Shown in pieces: positions 49,879 through 60,461 of a stretch of DNA of 64,000 nucleotides (position 1 is its first letter; the number at the start of each line of letters is the position of its first letter). The DNA comes from Aaosphaeria pasadenensis (taxonomy: Eukaryota > Ascomycota > Dothideomycetes > Pleosporales), in NCBI GenBank assembly GCA_022813625.1, contig JAKLMB010000025.1, positions 558,001 through 622,000 on the forward strand. Direction: 5' to 3'. A program made the translations under genes and the position numbers. The notes below the pieces were generated by a model. The model saw only the letters and a program-made list of their open reading frames with translations. It was not told the origin of the DNA and ran no database searches.

Positions 49879-50026
49879 GTAGCGTCATGCTCCAATCTAA
49901 GTAGTAGGGCATCAAGTATTGAGAATGCATCAATTACGTGAACTCATTTTGGAGAAGAGAACGGGTTGCGAACTGCCTTTACAAAGCGAATAACCTTGAA
50001 TCTACATACAAGACAATTATCTGCCT

Positions 50027-51455
50027 CTACCTCGTTTTGAAAGCAACACCCCAACCACCTAAAGCCAACGAGAGGCCCGTGAAAACAATGAGGGGCCCGT
50101 ATGCTGTGCTATATCCGAAAGATCCAATCGAGTTTTCACTCCCAGCCTTCATTAATGGTACGCTTACCAGGCCTCCACTTACATATCCAATTCCACGTGC
50201 ACCATTCAGTAAGCCGTACAGCATCCCGCTATCAAGCAATTCTCCACTTCTTTGTGCGTCACGTTCCATATCGTTTAAAACGCCAGCCCATGTCGCGCTG
50301 TATCCGCTTGCAAAAAAGCCAAATGTAATAGCAAACATGATGAGCAAGGCCGTGCTGCCACGCGAAGCCAAGCCCCAGAAAAGAAACGCAGACAAAGCGG
50401 AGCTGACGGCAGAAATGGCTGTTACAGTTGAGGCTGATAGCCGAATCCGTTTGTTATCGCTGAGGAAGCCGAAAAAGGTCGAAGAGCAGATGCCAGGAAC
50501 ATTGACGAGGGTAAGTAGAAGGGTTGAAAAGGTCGGCGATAGCGTAGACACGTTGCGAGCATATTCGGTGAGATAGGTCTGGGGAACGCCGTATCCCGCG
50601 CTTTGGAGCATGGTCGCTGTGCTATAGATCCAGAATGTCCTATGCCTGAGAAATTGCATAGGGACTGTGCGCCCTGAGTCCGAGCCTGCAACTGGACGTG
50701 GTTGATGTGGTGTTTTTATAAGACTGATGCAGGGAGCCGCTGTACCAATCATTATTCCGGCCCATGTTATCATGGTAAGGCGAAAGCCAACTCGGTCGAG
50801 AAGACCTCGAAATATGAATGGGCAAACGGAACCGACAATGTTTTTGCTGGATAAACAAATCCCGTATGCGATCGCTCGGTTACAGACACGATTCTGGACA
50901 GCGAACCACTCACCAAGAGATAATGTCGTTGGGCTGTAAATCAGAGCGCACCCAAATGCCGCCAGAATGCCCTGAGTCACGACCAAGTGCCAAACATGTG
51001 TACTGAATGAGGAAATGACAAAACTAGCACAAGCAAGTAGAGCCCCCAAGATGGCAGCAATACGACGGTAATGAATCCATCTTTTAGCAAATAGGGCAAA
51101 TAGAAAGGGCATGGACAAATACATGACGCCGTTAGAAGTCGTGCCAATCAACCCTGTTATTTCGCGGCTGCCATTCATCGTCCAGTGCTTAAAAAAGTAT
51201 TCCTGCAAAATACCATAACTCATAGCGAAACCTGACAATGTTAACTACCTATCTAGATGGAGAGAAGCGTCAAAGAGTATTGTTACCCCATATTGGAAGC
51301 TGTGATAACGCAGCACTTGCGAGGGCGAAAAGTCTTCGTTGACTATCGCTCTCATGCAAATCATGCTCCTGGCTGAGGCCGCCATCATGAAGTACTTCAA
51401 GTTGGGAGCCTTGGTATGGCCGCGTTTGCAAAGCAATAGTATTGTCGTAGCTCAT
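50027..51455 (-). CDS. MFS transporter, monocarboxylate-transporter-like
   Basis: Two exons (51287-51455, 50027-51231; 55-nt intron) encode 457 residues. Exon 1 gives a polar N-terminus ending ALSQLPIW, and the splice restores LPIW/GFAMSYGILQEYFF, the first helix of the fungal MCT-like group. Further marks are GTTSNGVMYLSMPFLFALF, YSPTTLSLGEWF, GVPQTYLTEYA and GLLNGARGIGYVSGG. Twelve helices are expected in the plasma membrane. The substrate could be a carboxylate or a secondary metabolite. Its start codon lies 121 bp from an inserted inverted-repeat element. It neighbours the UstYa-like gene and could be the exporter of that putative cluster, which is inference. Confidence 0.92.
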
Positions 51456-51567
51456 GTTGAAGAAGTGTCCAACCTTCGATGATCTGGGTGAAGCAAAGCG
51501 TCAGGGTGGACTGACTTGTAATCAAATACCTAGGTAGTTACTGCGAGAAGAGGAGAGCAGGAAAGAA

Positions 51568-51857
51568 CGATTGCGTTATTATCTCACCTGTCAGACTCTC
51601 GACGTAAATGGGGCTTAGTGCGCATTAACCACCCCAATCTACCCGGCTAATCAATTGCAACCCTACAGCTCCCCTAAACTCCCTAACTAATAACTCTCCG
51701 TACAAGCCTATTTTTTGCCAGGGCTCTGGTCGCTTACAAAGGAAAATTTCGTGTTCTGATTAGCTAGGGAGTTGAGGGAGTTTTAGGGAGTTATTGGCCG
51801 CCTGGCAAGACCTCGGGCCTAGCAAAGAATCGTCTGACAGGTGAGATAACGATTGCG
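51568..51857. mobile_element. MITE-like element with terminal inverted repeats and 8-bp target duplication
   Basis: The element spans 51576-51849 (274 bp). Its right end (51832-51849) is the exact reverse complement of 51579-51596, an 18-bp perfect inverted repeat containing CTCACCTGTCAG; the left end has three extra bases (TAT). CGATTGCG occurs directly outside both ends (51568-51575 and 51850-51857), as expected for an 8-bp target-site duplication of hAT type. Inside, CTCCCTAA-type words at 51669-51685 are mirrored by AGGGAGTT-type words at 51767-51793, so the transcript could fold back. There is no coding capacity. It sits in the promoter of the MFS gene. Confidence 0.8.
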
Positions 51858-52073
51858 CATCAGACGTCATTGTTGCGCACGTACTGGAGTATTCGCTAGT
51901 CATTAATGGGCAGGAGGGAACATCATACACCACCATGTCATTACAACAATTGGCCAAGACATAATCTTTCGATATCGTGGTGTAACAACCTAACTAGATC
52001 TTCTCTGTAGTGCAAAATCTCCGATAAAACAGTGTTTCTGCTATCCTTTGCACCATACACTGGCTCTGCTGTC

Positions 52074-52986
52074 CTAACTATTGTCATCATAAGAAGGTTT
52101 GAGTAGTAGAGGCTCTAATGAAACCATTCTCTCTAAACTCCAAGCATGGAAAAGGTCCCATTTAATACATACTCTGGGAGAAACTGATCGAGCCTGCGGT
52201 TTTGTACTGTCTTTGGAGTTCCAAAAAAATGAGTATATCCCAAGATCGACGTTACACATAGACGAAATGCGTAATACCTCTATGCAATGATCTCAGATAT
52301 GAGTCAGTATTGTTGAATATCAAACTCTGTCATGATCACCCACCTAAGTGTTGTGTCATAAAATCCATGTATTCTTCTTTTGCTTTTGGGAAATAGTAGT
52401 CCTTGTATAACCAGAGTCGAATTCGTCGAAGACAATGCAACTCATGATAGACCCCGAATGATGCTAAATAGCCCCCTTTTGCAAGTCGAACTGAATCGTT
52501 CAACGAAGCCCCTGCTGCTATTATTTCATTCTTAGATGCATTGAACGCAAGTGCTGCAGGATTTAGTGTATCGTTTAGAGGGAGAAAAGGGAACACACAC
52601 GACGGATGAGGTCTTCCCATGCCCTGTTATTATCTGTATTTGGAGGCCCTGTGTATTGGCTTTTCATGAGAGTGCCGTTACTTCTCTCGACCTTTGAAAC
52701 AAGGCTGATTGCATTCGCTGCAGGAGCTATGAAAGGTTATTAGAAAGCTTTGCAGTATGGTAATTATTCGTGTCTTACAACTACTCCAATTGATTCCAAG
52801 GGGACTCTTTTGTAGAGTTAGGAGAGAAGAATTGACTAATAGCAAGCAAAGAACGAGGTGCAAGATGGTAAAATAGATAATAGCAAATATTCGTGATGCC
52901 AACAGTAGTCGATGTTGGTTTACAGCCTTTGTCCCGAGCAGCTTGTATGTCTGTCTATGACCGCCTTCGGTTGCTAGAAATGCCAT
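52074..52986 (-). CDS. UstYa-family (DUF3328) oxidase-like protein
   Basis: Four exons (52779-52986, 52601-52726, 52344-52553, 52074-52291; introns 52, 47 and 52 nt) join to 253 residues, the usual UstYa size. A membrane helix lies at about residues 29-55, followed by YTGPPNTDNNRAWEDLI, then two HxxHC motifs: HELHC (148-152) and HLDHC (180-184). The closing CIKWDLFHAWSLERM also fits. UstYa proteins of dikaritin pathways carry out oxidative cyclisation of Tyr-containing RiPP cores; others act in non-peptide pathways. All residues that define the family are intact, so the gene looks functional. For the second intron two donors three bases apart (52600 and 52603) both keep the frame. It is divergent from a small secretory-peptide gene and near a P450 and an MFS gene. 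Confidence 0.93.
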
Positions 52987-53806
52987 TTTTTGTACTTCTG
53001 TGGTCTTGAACAGTTCAAATCATGACATTCTTTCGGATTGTGGAAGGTTTGAGAGGAAAGAAGAGTCCGTCTTGGAATGCCTTGCACATGGGGCGTAGCC
53101 TAATTTGTAATTCCCCAAATGATGGCAGAGATCGTCTACATAGCATTTCTATAGTATCCCTAGGACCAGGAATGACCTCCTGCAAGAGGTCCAGTAAGTC
53201 AAGCTTGATATCCAGGATATCTTGGCATATTCACGGAGTTGGAAATAGTATTTACTCTGCATGGTCCTTCTGAACGCTGCATGTTGCATGCGTTCGGCCC
53301 CAACATCGTTATCTGATAGTTATCCGTTCACCGTTACATGCCATGTCAACCTGGTATATTTATCTCGGAACACTTGTTTCAATGCAAAAACTACTAGAAG
53401 CAGGGCTATAGCTCTTTCTGACGTCAGCGCAAGTGCACATACATTCGGACTTCAAGTGCATTTCATTTACCCGGGCATCTAGCAGTCTCGATCTGTGCAG
53501 TACAAGGTAGATCAGATGCAACTGCGAGGATCATGGAGGAATGGTCTCATACGTAACTGTTGATGATGGCTCTTGTATCAGGTTTGACTTAAAGGCTAAA
53601 TCGATGGCACTCGTCTAAATATACAGGATACATTGCGCGTATATATATTCCTACAATTAGTATGCTCAATCGTTTCTATGGTCACTTTCAATTACACTTG
53701 AGATTACATACAAAAACTTGAATACTTTACCGCTGTTGAGTTTCATCAAAAAGGGCCGCTAGTGGTATCTCTCACTGTGTTTAGTTCTAGCTAACCGGCC
53801 GGTAGT
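52987..53806. other. Divergent promoter region between UstYa-like gene and small secretory-peptide gene
   Basis: The region is AT-rich. On the minus strand, 53015 to about 53223 stays open for some 65 codons ending at TGA, with a protein-like composition (DLLDLLQEVIPGPRDTIEML), but has no start or splice partner; it may be a coding relic. A TATA element lies at 53639-53649. Confidence 0.45.
53639..53649 (+). promoter_or_regulatory. TATA element upstream of the secretory-peptide gene
   Basis: GTATATATATT lies 158 bp upstream of the ATG at 53807 in an otherwise mixed sequence. It supports transcription rightwards. Confidence 0.4.
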
Positions 53807-54019
53807 ATGAATTTCTATGTACTTAGCATCTATGTGTTGGCAGCAATTGTTGATACAGTTGTTGCTAACCCCTTTCCCCAGGAAAGACCAAGTGAAACTC
53901 TCAGTAAGAATAGAATCAAAATCTCATAACTGTAAAAGCTTACTTGAACAGATGCTTACATCGTAGGCTGTGGTACGTACCCAATGTGCAGTTACTCGAT
54001 AAATCCCACTAAAGGTTGA
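53807..54019 (+). CDS. Small secretory peptide, candidate RiPP precursor
   Basis: ATG at 53807 opens a clear signal peptide (MNFYVLSIYVLAAIVDTVVA) followed by NPFPQERPSETL. A GTAAGA donor at 53904 and an ACAG acceptor at 53951 bound a 48-nt intron, the standard size here, with a TCATAAC branch-like word. The second exon (53952-54019) continues in frame with AYIVGCGTYPMCSYSINPTKG and stops, giving 54 residues. Without splicing the frame stops after 40 codons. The mature part has three Tyr, two Cys and a Tyr-Ile-Val-Gly. It lies between the divergent UstYa-like gene and the convergent P450 (224 bp away). Small secreted effector is the alternative. No repeated core and no Lys-Arg sites are present, unlike classical dikaritin precursors. 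A further donor-like GTTGAC at 54014 could extend the C-terminus. Confidence 0.5.
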
Positions 54020-54243
54020 CAGGACCTATTCCTAGTGGCACTATCAATGGGAGGGGTGAAGTTGTCGAGAAAGCTGCTTGTCTCCATTAAGCCTGTTCAA
54101 GATGGAGGATGTTGTATTGATAAAAGTGCTGCCCTAGTAGCTTACATGAGCTAAATTATGTTTCCAAATGTCTTGCAAAAAGCCTTTGTGCAATTAGACG
54201 TTCGTTCTGATGGGAGTGTAACGAGATATGTCCCACCAACATC

Positions 54244-55820
54244 CTACATTACTAGGCCTACCAACGTGCCATTCCTACTCTGATAGATCAATCGCCTGTC
54301 TTCAACCCAACGCAACTCTGGATCCCGAAGCTCTACCCTCGAAAATCTCCTGATCAGACTGGCTGCAATATACTGAGACTCAATGTAAACTAGTCTAAGA
54401 GCAGGGCAGATCCGCGGGCCTCCCGAGAATGGCGTGAATTCCCAGCTTGACCGAATAAATCGCCATCTGTCGGGACGAAATTTCTCTGCGTCTTTCCCAA
54501 AAATCTCCTCATCGCGCTGCATAGCACGAAAGTTCGTTTCGATGACGGTTCCTTTTTCTACCAGCAAAGGGCGTTGCCCATCGATGCCACCTCCCACAGG
54601 AAGAATACACGTTTGAATGCATTCTCGCTGACTTGCTTGGGCAATTGGTGTGAGTCGATGAGCTAAATTAAGTGTTAGTTTGATTCTTTGCACCAATGAA
54701 TCTGCACCTACTTTCTCGCAATGCCCAGTTTAGATATTTATAGGATGTAAGCAGCTTGTAGGTTAGTTCTTGAGACTTAGTAGGCAAGATCTCCTTGCGC
54801 AACTCCTTCCACGCGGATTGATTGCGTGCCAGATGGAAGAAGAGATTTCCAAGTGTTACCGCAACCGAATCATGTGCCGGGCTGAAGACACTGAGGACTT
54901 GGTACCGAAGCACTTTCCTGTCTTTCGTTGCCTTTGCAAGCTCATCACTCAACCGAAGATATCTTGACTCTTCTTTCAGACCCTTGTCACAAGAATAGAC
55001 ACGACTGATGGCTTCTTCGACGCGGGCATCGACATAATTGTGCACAAGCTCGCACGAGGCTTTCCAATCCTTATCACGAGTAGCTGGATTCATGACAACC
55101 CCCTTTTGAGCTGTTGAAAACGCCTCAAGAAATTTACTAGATGCGTTGGGAGTAGAGAGCGCATTCATTGATTTGCCAAATATGAACTCTGTAGAAAGGT
55201 CGAGAGTCTGCCGTTCAATATAAGTATTTGGATAAAACCTATCATTTGTATGCTTTACTCACCAGACGTTTGAAAATAGGTAATAAATCTATAGTGCTGC
55301 CATCATTCGGAATAAGCTCCATAAACCTTTCTACGTGCCGGTGAAGTCGTTCAAAATTCGCGATATGAGCAATCTCAAAAGCAGGCCGAATTAGTGTACG
55401 GCTTTGTTTCCAATGATCTCCATCAGTAACAAGTATACCATCTCCGAAGAATCCATCCACCTCATAACGAATCGGTGCCAACCCGAAGTTGTTGAAAAAG
55501 GTGGAATATATTGCCTTTGATAATCTAGGATCCTTAGTCTTGATCCAGACCTTCCCACCAGTAATAGTTCTGAACGTTGGCCCGTAAGTCTGGAAAAGCT
55601 GTGTATTAAAATCGAGGAATCGCCTTTCTTTGTATGCCTGTGTGCTCAGGTCCCTTAAATCTTTTCCGTGTAGATCTTTGTGTGGATAAGAGGGGGGATC
55701 TTGACAGCCATGGTGCCACTTGGCCTTGCATCGCGCGATGCTAATTTTCGCCTTGGTAGCAAATAGGTGAAGCGATATGCAAATTGCCAAAACAAATGAT
55801 ATACCTGCAATAAAGGCCAT
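54244..55820 (-). CDS. Cytochrome P450 (CYP52-like fatty-acid/alkane hydroxylase group)
   Basis: Three exons (55263-55820, 54712-55207, 54244-54662; introns 55 and 49 nt) give 490 residues. An N-terminal membrane anchor (FIAGISFVLAICISLHLFA) is present. Then come GDGILVTDGDHWKQSRTLIRPAF as in CYP52-type enzymes, an I-helix FSPAHDSVAVTLGNL, the K-helix ExxR (Glu351-Arg354, formed across intron 2), EKFRPDRW, and the haem loop FSGGPRICPALR with Cys437. The usual last Gly of FxxGxRxCxG is Ala here. It should be an ER monooxygenase; relatives hydroxylate fatty acids or alkanes, while some serve secondary metabolism. It lies next to the UstYa-like gene in the same orientation, so a tailoring role is possible. 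It shares a 698-bp divergent promoter region with the rhodopsin-like gene. Confidence 0.93.
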
Positions 55821-56518
55821 AGTAATAGGTAAAGATGTAAACGGGGTTTCTAGATGTAGAAAGTATCTGTTTCAATCCTCAATTGCAAGTAGGATTATGA
55901 ACAAACGACTATGCTACACAAGGTGGGTAGGTTTTGGCATACGATGAATATGAAACTACTACGCAGATAATTTACCTCTACGAAGACAGCAACAGGGTCT
56001 GTGCATTACTGCACTTTATATTACATACTTGGTCCCTCATGGCATGGTTTCATTGCATCAAGTAAACATGCATGATGTTGCAGGACTATGCATTTTGTCT
56101 GCTGAATGGCGATCCCTCAGAGTAAATACTTCGGGTTTAAGCGGGCTCAGGTGTATTGGATTCTGTTGCAGCGATTTGTCGCTGCCGAGGGAATTGCGTG
56201 TAGGGTTGTGGCACGGCGATACTGCACCTCGCCTTAAGGACTTTTGTGCCCAGCTTTCAGGCAACGACATCTGCATTATTGAAAGTCTAAACGCTTAAAC
56301 CTTGAATGAACACTTGGCAATGGGTGATCTATCGTCTTATTCTTTTCAATCCACAGCTTATCTTTTTAGCACTCTGCGATCATGATGCAAATGTGCCATG
56401 CTGTGAGGGACCACCTTTGAGCTTGATTACCCGACAGATCAATTAGCTGGCCCAACGAAACCTTTATATCAAAGACTGAGTACTACAGGCGAAGAGAATT
56501 TTACCAATTCAAGTCAAG
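55821..56518. other. Divergent promoter region between P450 and rhodopsin-like gene
   Basis: No gene is seen. On the minus strand TATAAAG (plus 56014-56020) lies about 195 bp upstream of the P450 start codon. A GC-richer island at 56110-56240 has open frames on both strands but no motifs. Confidence 0.5.
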
Positions 56519-57791
56519 ATGTTCTTTCACATCGAGTCCCCTGAAGTGGGCGTTGCTGTTATAGCAGTTTTATTCATTGCTGATTGCATTGCTGTCTTTG
56601 CACGTTTATACACCCGCATCTCGCTCAAACAGCAGATAAACACTGATGATTGGCTCATTATTCCTGCCTTGGTTAGAGAACCAACCATGCTATTTACGCT
56701 ACTGTCCTGCTTACAATAAACAAGTTTCTGACGGCTGGCATGGTGGGTGCCTATCTTGCCGGGATTAAACAACATATTATTCTAGGGCAGGATTCGGACT
56801 TGATACCGACTAGGAATCTACCACTTTCAGAACGATTTCTGGATGCGCTACTTATATCTAAGAAGGTTAGAGCTACACACCAGTCAGCAGGAAACCCCCA
56901 GCTAATCTCTTCCGCAAAGATCGAATTTGTCGTAATACTGTTTTCAATTGTGACCCTGACTCTCATAAAGCTTAGCTTCTTATTCTTCTATGCCAGGATA
57001 TTTATTTACGACAGTAAAAATTTCAGGAGCTTTCGAAATATCTCTGTGTACCTTTGTATCCTCATTGTCATTCTTTGGTTCCTCGGTTTCACTATTACTT
57101 ATCTTTCCGCATGTCGGGATGACTTTACTGCTCGTTGGTCAGGCATTGCGTTTCAGGCAAAGTGCATCAACACTTTCTGGATGCTTTACAGTCTAGCAGT
57201 ATCCGATTTCGTAATGGATTGTCTGATAATTATAATTCCAGTCCCCTTAGTCTGGAAACTTCATCTCACGCCAAAACGCAGACTAGGAATTTCTATAGTG
57301 TTTCTCCTAGGGTCTCTGTAAGGTTTCTCCTGTTGCTATCTTGACATCTTGACTTATTTTATACCTAGGGCTACAGCGGCATCACTTGTTCGATTGATCT
57401 GGCTTCAATGGGTTGTCGATGTAGGCGCTTCACCACAGGCACATTCAGACCCACTATGTTAGTAGCCCAATATCTTCAAGGAAGCTCTCACTAATTGTGT
57501 GCAGCACTCATATCTACTGGGATATTTTGGTACTTGGTTGAGGTGACAGTAGCCCTACTTGCAGTTTGCCTGCCTCCACTTCCAGGGATTCGGCGCACGC
57601 AACCAGTACAGAAAGTCATCAGAAGTGTTCAGAGCAAGTTTTCTCTAAGATCCAGATCTTCCACAACAAGTAATCCAAATAACGTCATGGAAAATCATGT
57701 CCCATTGCGGACCACTACGTCTAATTTGACTGTATCTGTCCATGAGGATATAAATACACCGGCCAATATATTGAGGAGCATCTCTCCGTAG
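56519..57791 (+). CDS. Fungal rhodopsin-like (PF20684-type) membrane protein
   Basis: Five exons (56519-56671, 56725-56865, 56920-57317, 57369-57457, 57505-57791) join to 355 residues; introns are 47-54 nt. Family marks are INTDDWLIIPAL after the first helix, LIKLSFLFFYARIF, CRDDF...KCINTFWM with the paired cysteines, and MDCLIIIIPVPLVWKLHL. The C-terminal tail is short and Ser/Thr-rich. It belongs to the same broad family as 2555-3905 but is too different to be a recent duplicate. The acidic pair and the cysteines remain, so it looks intact. It is divergent from the P450; whether it belongs to that group of genes is unclear. Confidence 0.87.
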
Positions 57792-58624
57792 CAATCCTCT
57801 AGTGTCGGTGTGAAGCAGCTCTACAGGAACAGTACAGGAGAAGTACAGGAGAAGTACGGGTTGCTTGGCACAGGTTTACACACTATGCATGCGCATAAAA
57901 GTGCAGTACGCAGTTCTGGTTGCAACCTCGAAGTTGCTTTCAGTACAAGTTGAGGTCCTACGCTGCAGTATTACGCAATCTCCGTAATCAAAGATCTACT
58001 GAATTGTTGGCTTCGCGTGTACCTAGATAGATTCATTCTAAATATGGTTGAAATGTCGCTATGCCCTCAAAGAGCTTTTCGTGGCTATAGTCATTGTAGC
58101 ATAAATATTGATACAGTCAGAAGCTGCATAGTGCGAGGCGGCTGATGACATTCTCTTGTTCCGACTTCAGTATATGCCTTTGTTATCAACGCGATTGTTT
58201 ATCATATTTGCAGTCAATCCTGTTACAGTTGCAGTTGCTATAATATTCTGGACCTTTTAAAGCAAATGAAGGAAACCCGACAATGGGTAACAAGGTGCAA
58301 GAAATGGACGTGCTAATATATAGATCTTGAAGAACTTCTATTCACGGCTGTATAATTGTACTGCCTAGTAGAAACTCTCACATCTGTAATAAGATCTCTT
58401 AGAAGGAAGCAAATATAATCTGGCGGACAATCTGCTCCGTCTCAGCAAAGGTCACAAGTAAATGCCCACGAAATGATTTTAAAAACTATCGAGAGATCAT
58501 TATATTCCTCAGAACTACCATAGACATGTTAAGAGTCTATCAGCTATATTCTAATGACGGTAGTATGCAATGGAAATATCAGAACGCCGTCCTTCCCAAA
58601 ACGACTACACGCTATGTTGTGGCG
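57792..58624. other. Intergenic region, convergent genes
   Basis: AT-rich, with no gene. An imperfect 11-bp tandem repeat (AGTACAGGAGA) lies at 57831-57860 just after the rhodopsin-like stop codon. Confidence 0.5.
57831..57860 (+). repeat. 11-bp tandem repeat AGTACAGGAGA
   Basis: Two perfect copies and a third truncated copy (AGTACGGG), preceded by a looser copy (CTACAGGAAC). Confidence 0.8.
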
Positions 58625-59997
58625 CTACAACCTCGCTTTTGAATCTAACAAGTCATTCATCTCAAAGCGAGGGAAATCCGGATTTGTCTCTGCCGCCGGC
58701 CTCTTTGCATCCCATCCCCATTTAGCTTGCAACTCTGGTTCTAGGGTGCCCTCCAGCATCTGTGTAATGTATTTGCCAAGTACTGGAAAGAACTTATAAC
58801 CGTGGAAGGAGCCACATGTAGCAACATATAGGCCTTGCGCAGCAGCGTGCGGGGAGATTATGAAGTCAGAGGAGGAAGTAAATGCATCCCTAAAAAGCAT
58901 CATGTCAGAAGAGAGACTGAAACCCTGCAGACTTTGGATACGTACCAGCAAATACGGTGCTTCTCCATTTTCCAGTTTGCACCATTCTTGCCGTAAAATA
59001 CATTGTTTGCATGTGCAATGTCCTGCTTCAGCGGACCCGAAACCTTCCACTGCGCATAATCTGGCTCATTTGGTGGTGCAGAGATCTGACGACCGAGGAT
59101 GTTCTGTGTATTCTTGAATATCTTTTGACCCCACCATTTAAGCTCGCGATCGCGAGTTGGTGGCAGGCTTCCGATGAAAGGTCCTGCTGCGACATTGTAG
59201 CCCTGCACGCCGACAGGCATCTTTGCAAAACGCTCGTATGACTTTTCGTCCAAAGTGGTCATGCCGGTAGCAATACCACCCGCTATTATTCGGTCACCAG
59301 CGCTGATGTCCGGTTTGCCACTAGCCTGTGCGGCTTGCTCAAGCAGTTTGGCAGTAAAAGCGCCGGTACAGAGCACAACATGGGATGCCGTAAGACTGTT
59401 CCCCCTTGTAGTTTTGACACCGGTACATCTACCACCTTCCTCAAACTGGAGTGAATCAATATCTGCAACGACGTATTTAACGCCAAGCTCAATTGATTTT
59501 TTTGTGACAGCGCGAAGTGCGTCACCGGCGTTGGCCCATCCACTCGTCTTGTTCACGAGAACATCTTGAACTCCACCGGTGTAGTCAGCATCCTCAAAAA
59601 GGCCACCGTACAGCTTCCGTGCTTCGGAGACAGGTACAGCCGAAAGTTCTGCTTTGCGGCCTAGCCTTTTGTAGTTGTCGACTACCGCTGATGCATAATC
59701 GGACCGGCAGATCCAGAAAATGCCCGTCTTGTGAAAGAACGGCTGGTACAGGGGGTCGTTTTCGAAGATGTCCTGGGCTTCGAGTGCTAGTTTGCAGTAT
59801 ATTATGTCGTCGTAATCGGCGCGGACTACCTTGTTCCAGTCCCACGATGCTGCCACGCGTGTATCTGCGTCCCAAGCATCTCTGTCGACAATGGTTACAG
59901 AGGCATGTGGATACTTCCGAATCAACTCGTAGGCTGTCGATACGCCGAAAACTCCAGCGCCAACGATAAGGTAAGATTGTGATTGTGGTGAAGTCAT
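58625..59997 (-). CDS. FAD-dependent amadoriase-type oxidase (fructosyl amino acid / sarcosine oxidase family)
   Basis: Two exons (58946-59997, 58625-58889; 56-nt intron) encode 438 residues, the normal amadoriase length. ATG at 59997 is the first in the frame. YLIVGAGVFGVSTAYEL gives the Rossmann GxGxxG for FAD. The splice joins HRIC/WDAF; Cys350 is at the place where amadoriases and monomeric sarcosine oxidases attach FAD covalently. The tail has ISPHAAAQGLYVATCGSFHGYKF and WGWDAKRP. The C-terminus does not end in a clear peroxisomal SKL-type signal (ends SKARL). The enzyme should oxidise an N-substituted amino acid to release amino acid and hydrogen peroxide. A minus-strand TATAAATA about 95 bp upstream is its likely TATA box. 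Confidence 0.93.
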
Positions 59998-60090
59998 AAT
60001 TAGTAGATCTCTACGAGAACTCTGATAATGAAGAGAGACGCAGGAGAAGGAAAAGTTTGTGGAGTAGAATGTCAAGGGTGTCCAGGCACT

Positions 60091-60098
60091 TATTTATA
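60091..60098 (-). promoter_or_regulatory. TATA box TATAAATA of the amadoriase-type oxidase gene
   Basis: On the minus strand TATAAATA sits 94-101 bp upstream of the ATG at 59997. It contains the TAA stop codon of the small gene upstream (60094-60096). Confidence 0.5.
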
Positions 60099-60461
60099 AG
60101 TCCACTGGGAGCGCATCTATTGACCTAAAAGGTACTTGTTCGTGCGGCTCCCGTCGGTATGCGTCCCCAGAGATCGATGTTGGGGCATAGTCCAAGTCCA
60201 TTATCGCGGGGTCCAACTTACTGGCGGCGAGCTTGCCGTCGGAGTGCCACCAGTTGTGCCCGTCTATCGTATCCGATTGCGGGGGGGTAAGATACGGCCA
60301 TTTTGAATTCAACCAATCATGACGCATTTTCGCCGCAACCCCTAGAAGATTAGAAGCCAAGTCCAGCGCCCGTCTAAAGTCGCTTCTGATTGCCTTCAAG
60401 AATGTAGTTACATTCTCAATAGAACGGCAGGACTTACCCCATCTATTATTGCAAACGACAT
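60094..60461 (-). CDS. Hypothetical protein, 107 residues
   Basis: Two exons (60438-60461 and 60094-60393) with a 44-nt intron (GTAAGT donor, TTGAAG acceptor) join in phase. ATG at 60461 gives MSFAIIDG, then AIRSDFRRALDLASNLLGVA. The rest is polar and Trp/Asp-rich (DWLNSKWPYLTPPQSDT, GHNWWHSDGK). No signal peptide or membrane segment. I do not recognise the family. Composition is protein-like and an E-box lies 76 bp upstream. The stop codon is only 96 nt before the start of the oxidase gene in the same direction, so it could also be a leader-located frame or the remnant of a larger gene. Confidence 0.45.

Noticed and set aside
52336..52620. UstYa-like gene looked broken, because the HELHC part reads in a different frame from the YTGPP part
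   Set aside because: A 47-nt GT-AG intron (52554-52600) joins the two frames, and a further intron brings in the second HxxHC motif; the gene is intact.
53015..53223. 65-codon protein-like open stretch on the minus strand between UstYa-like and secretory-peptide genes
   Set aside because: No start codon, no acceptor in phase and no recognised family; kept only as a possible relic.
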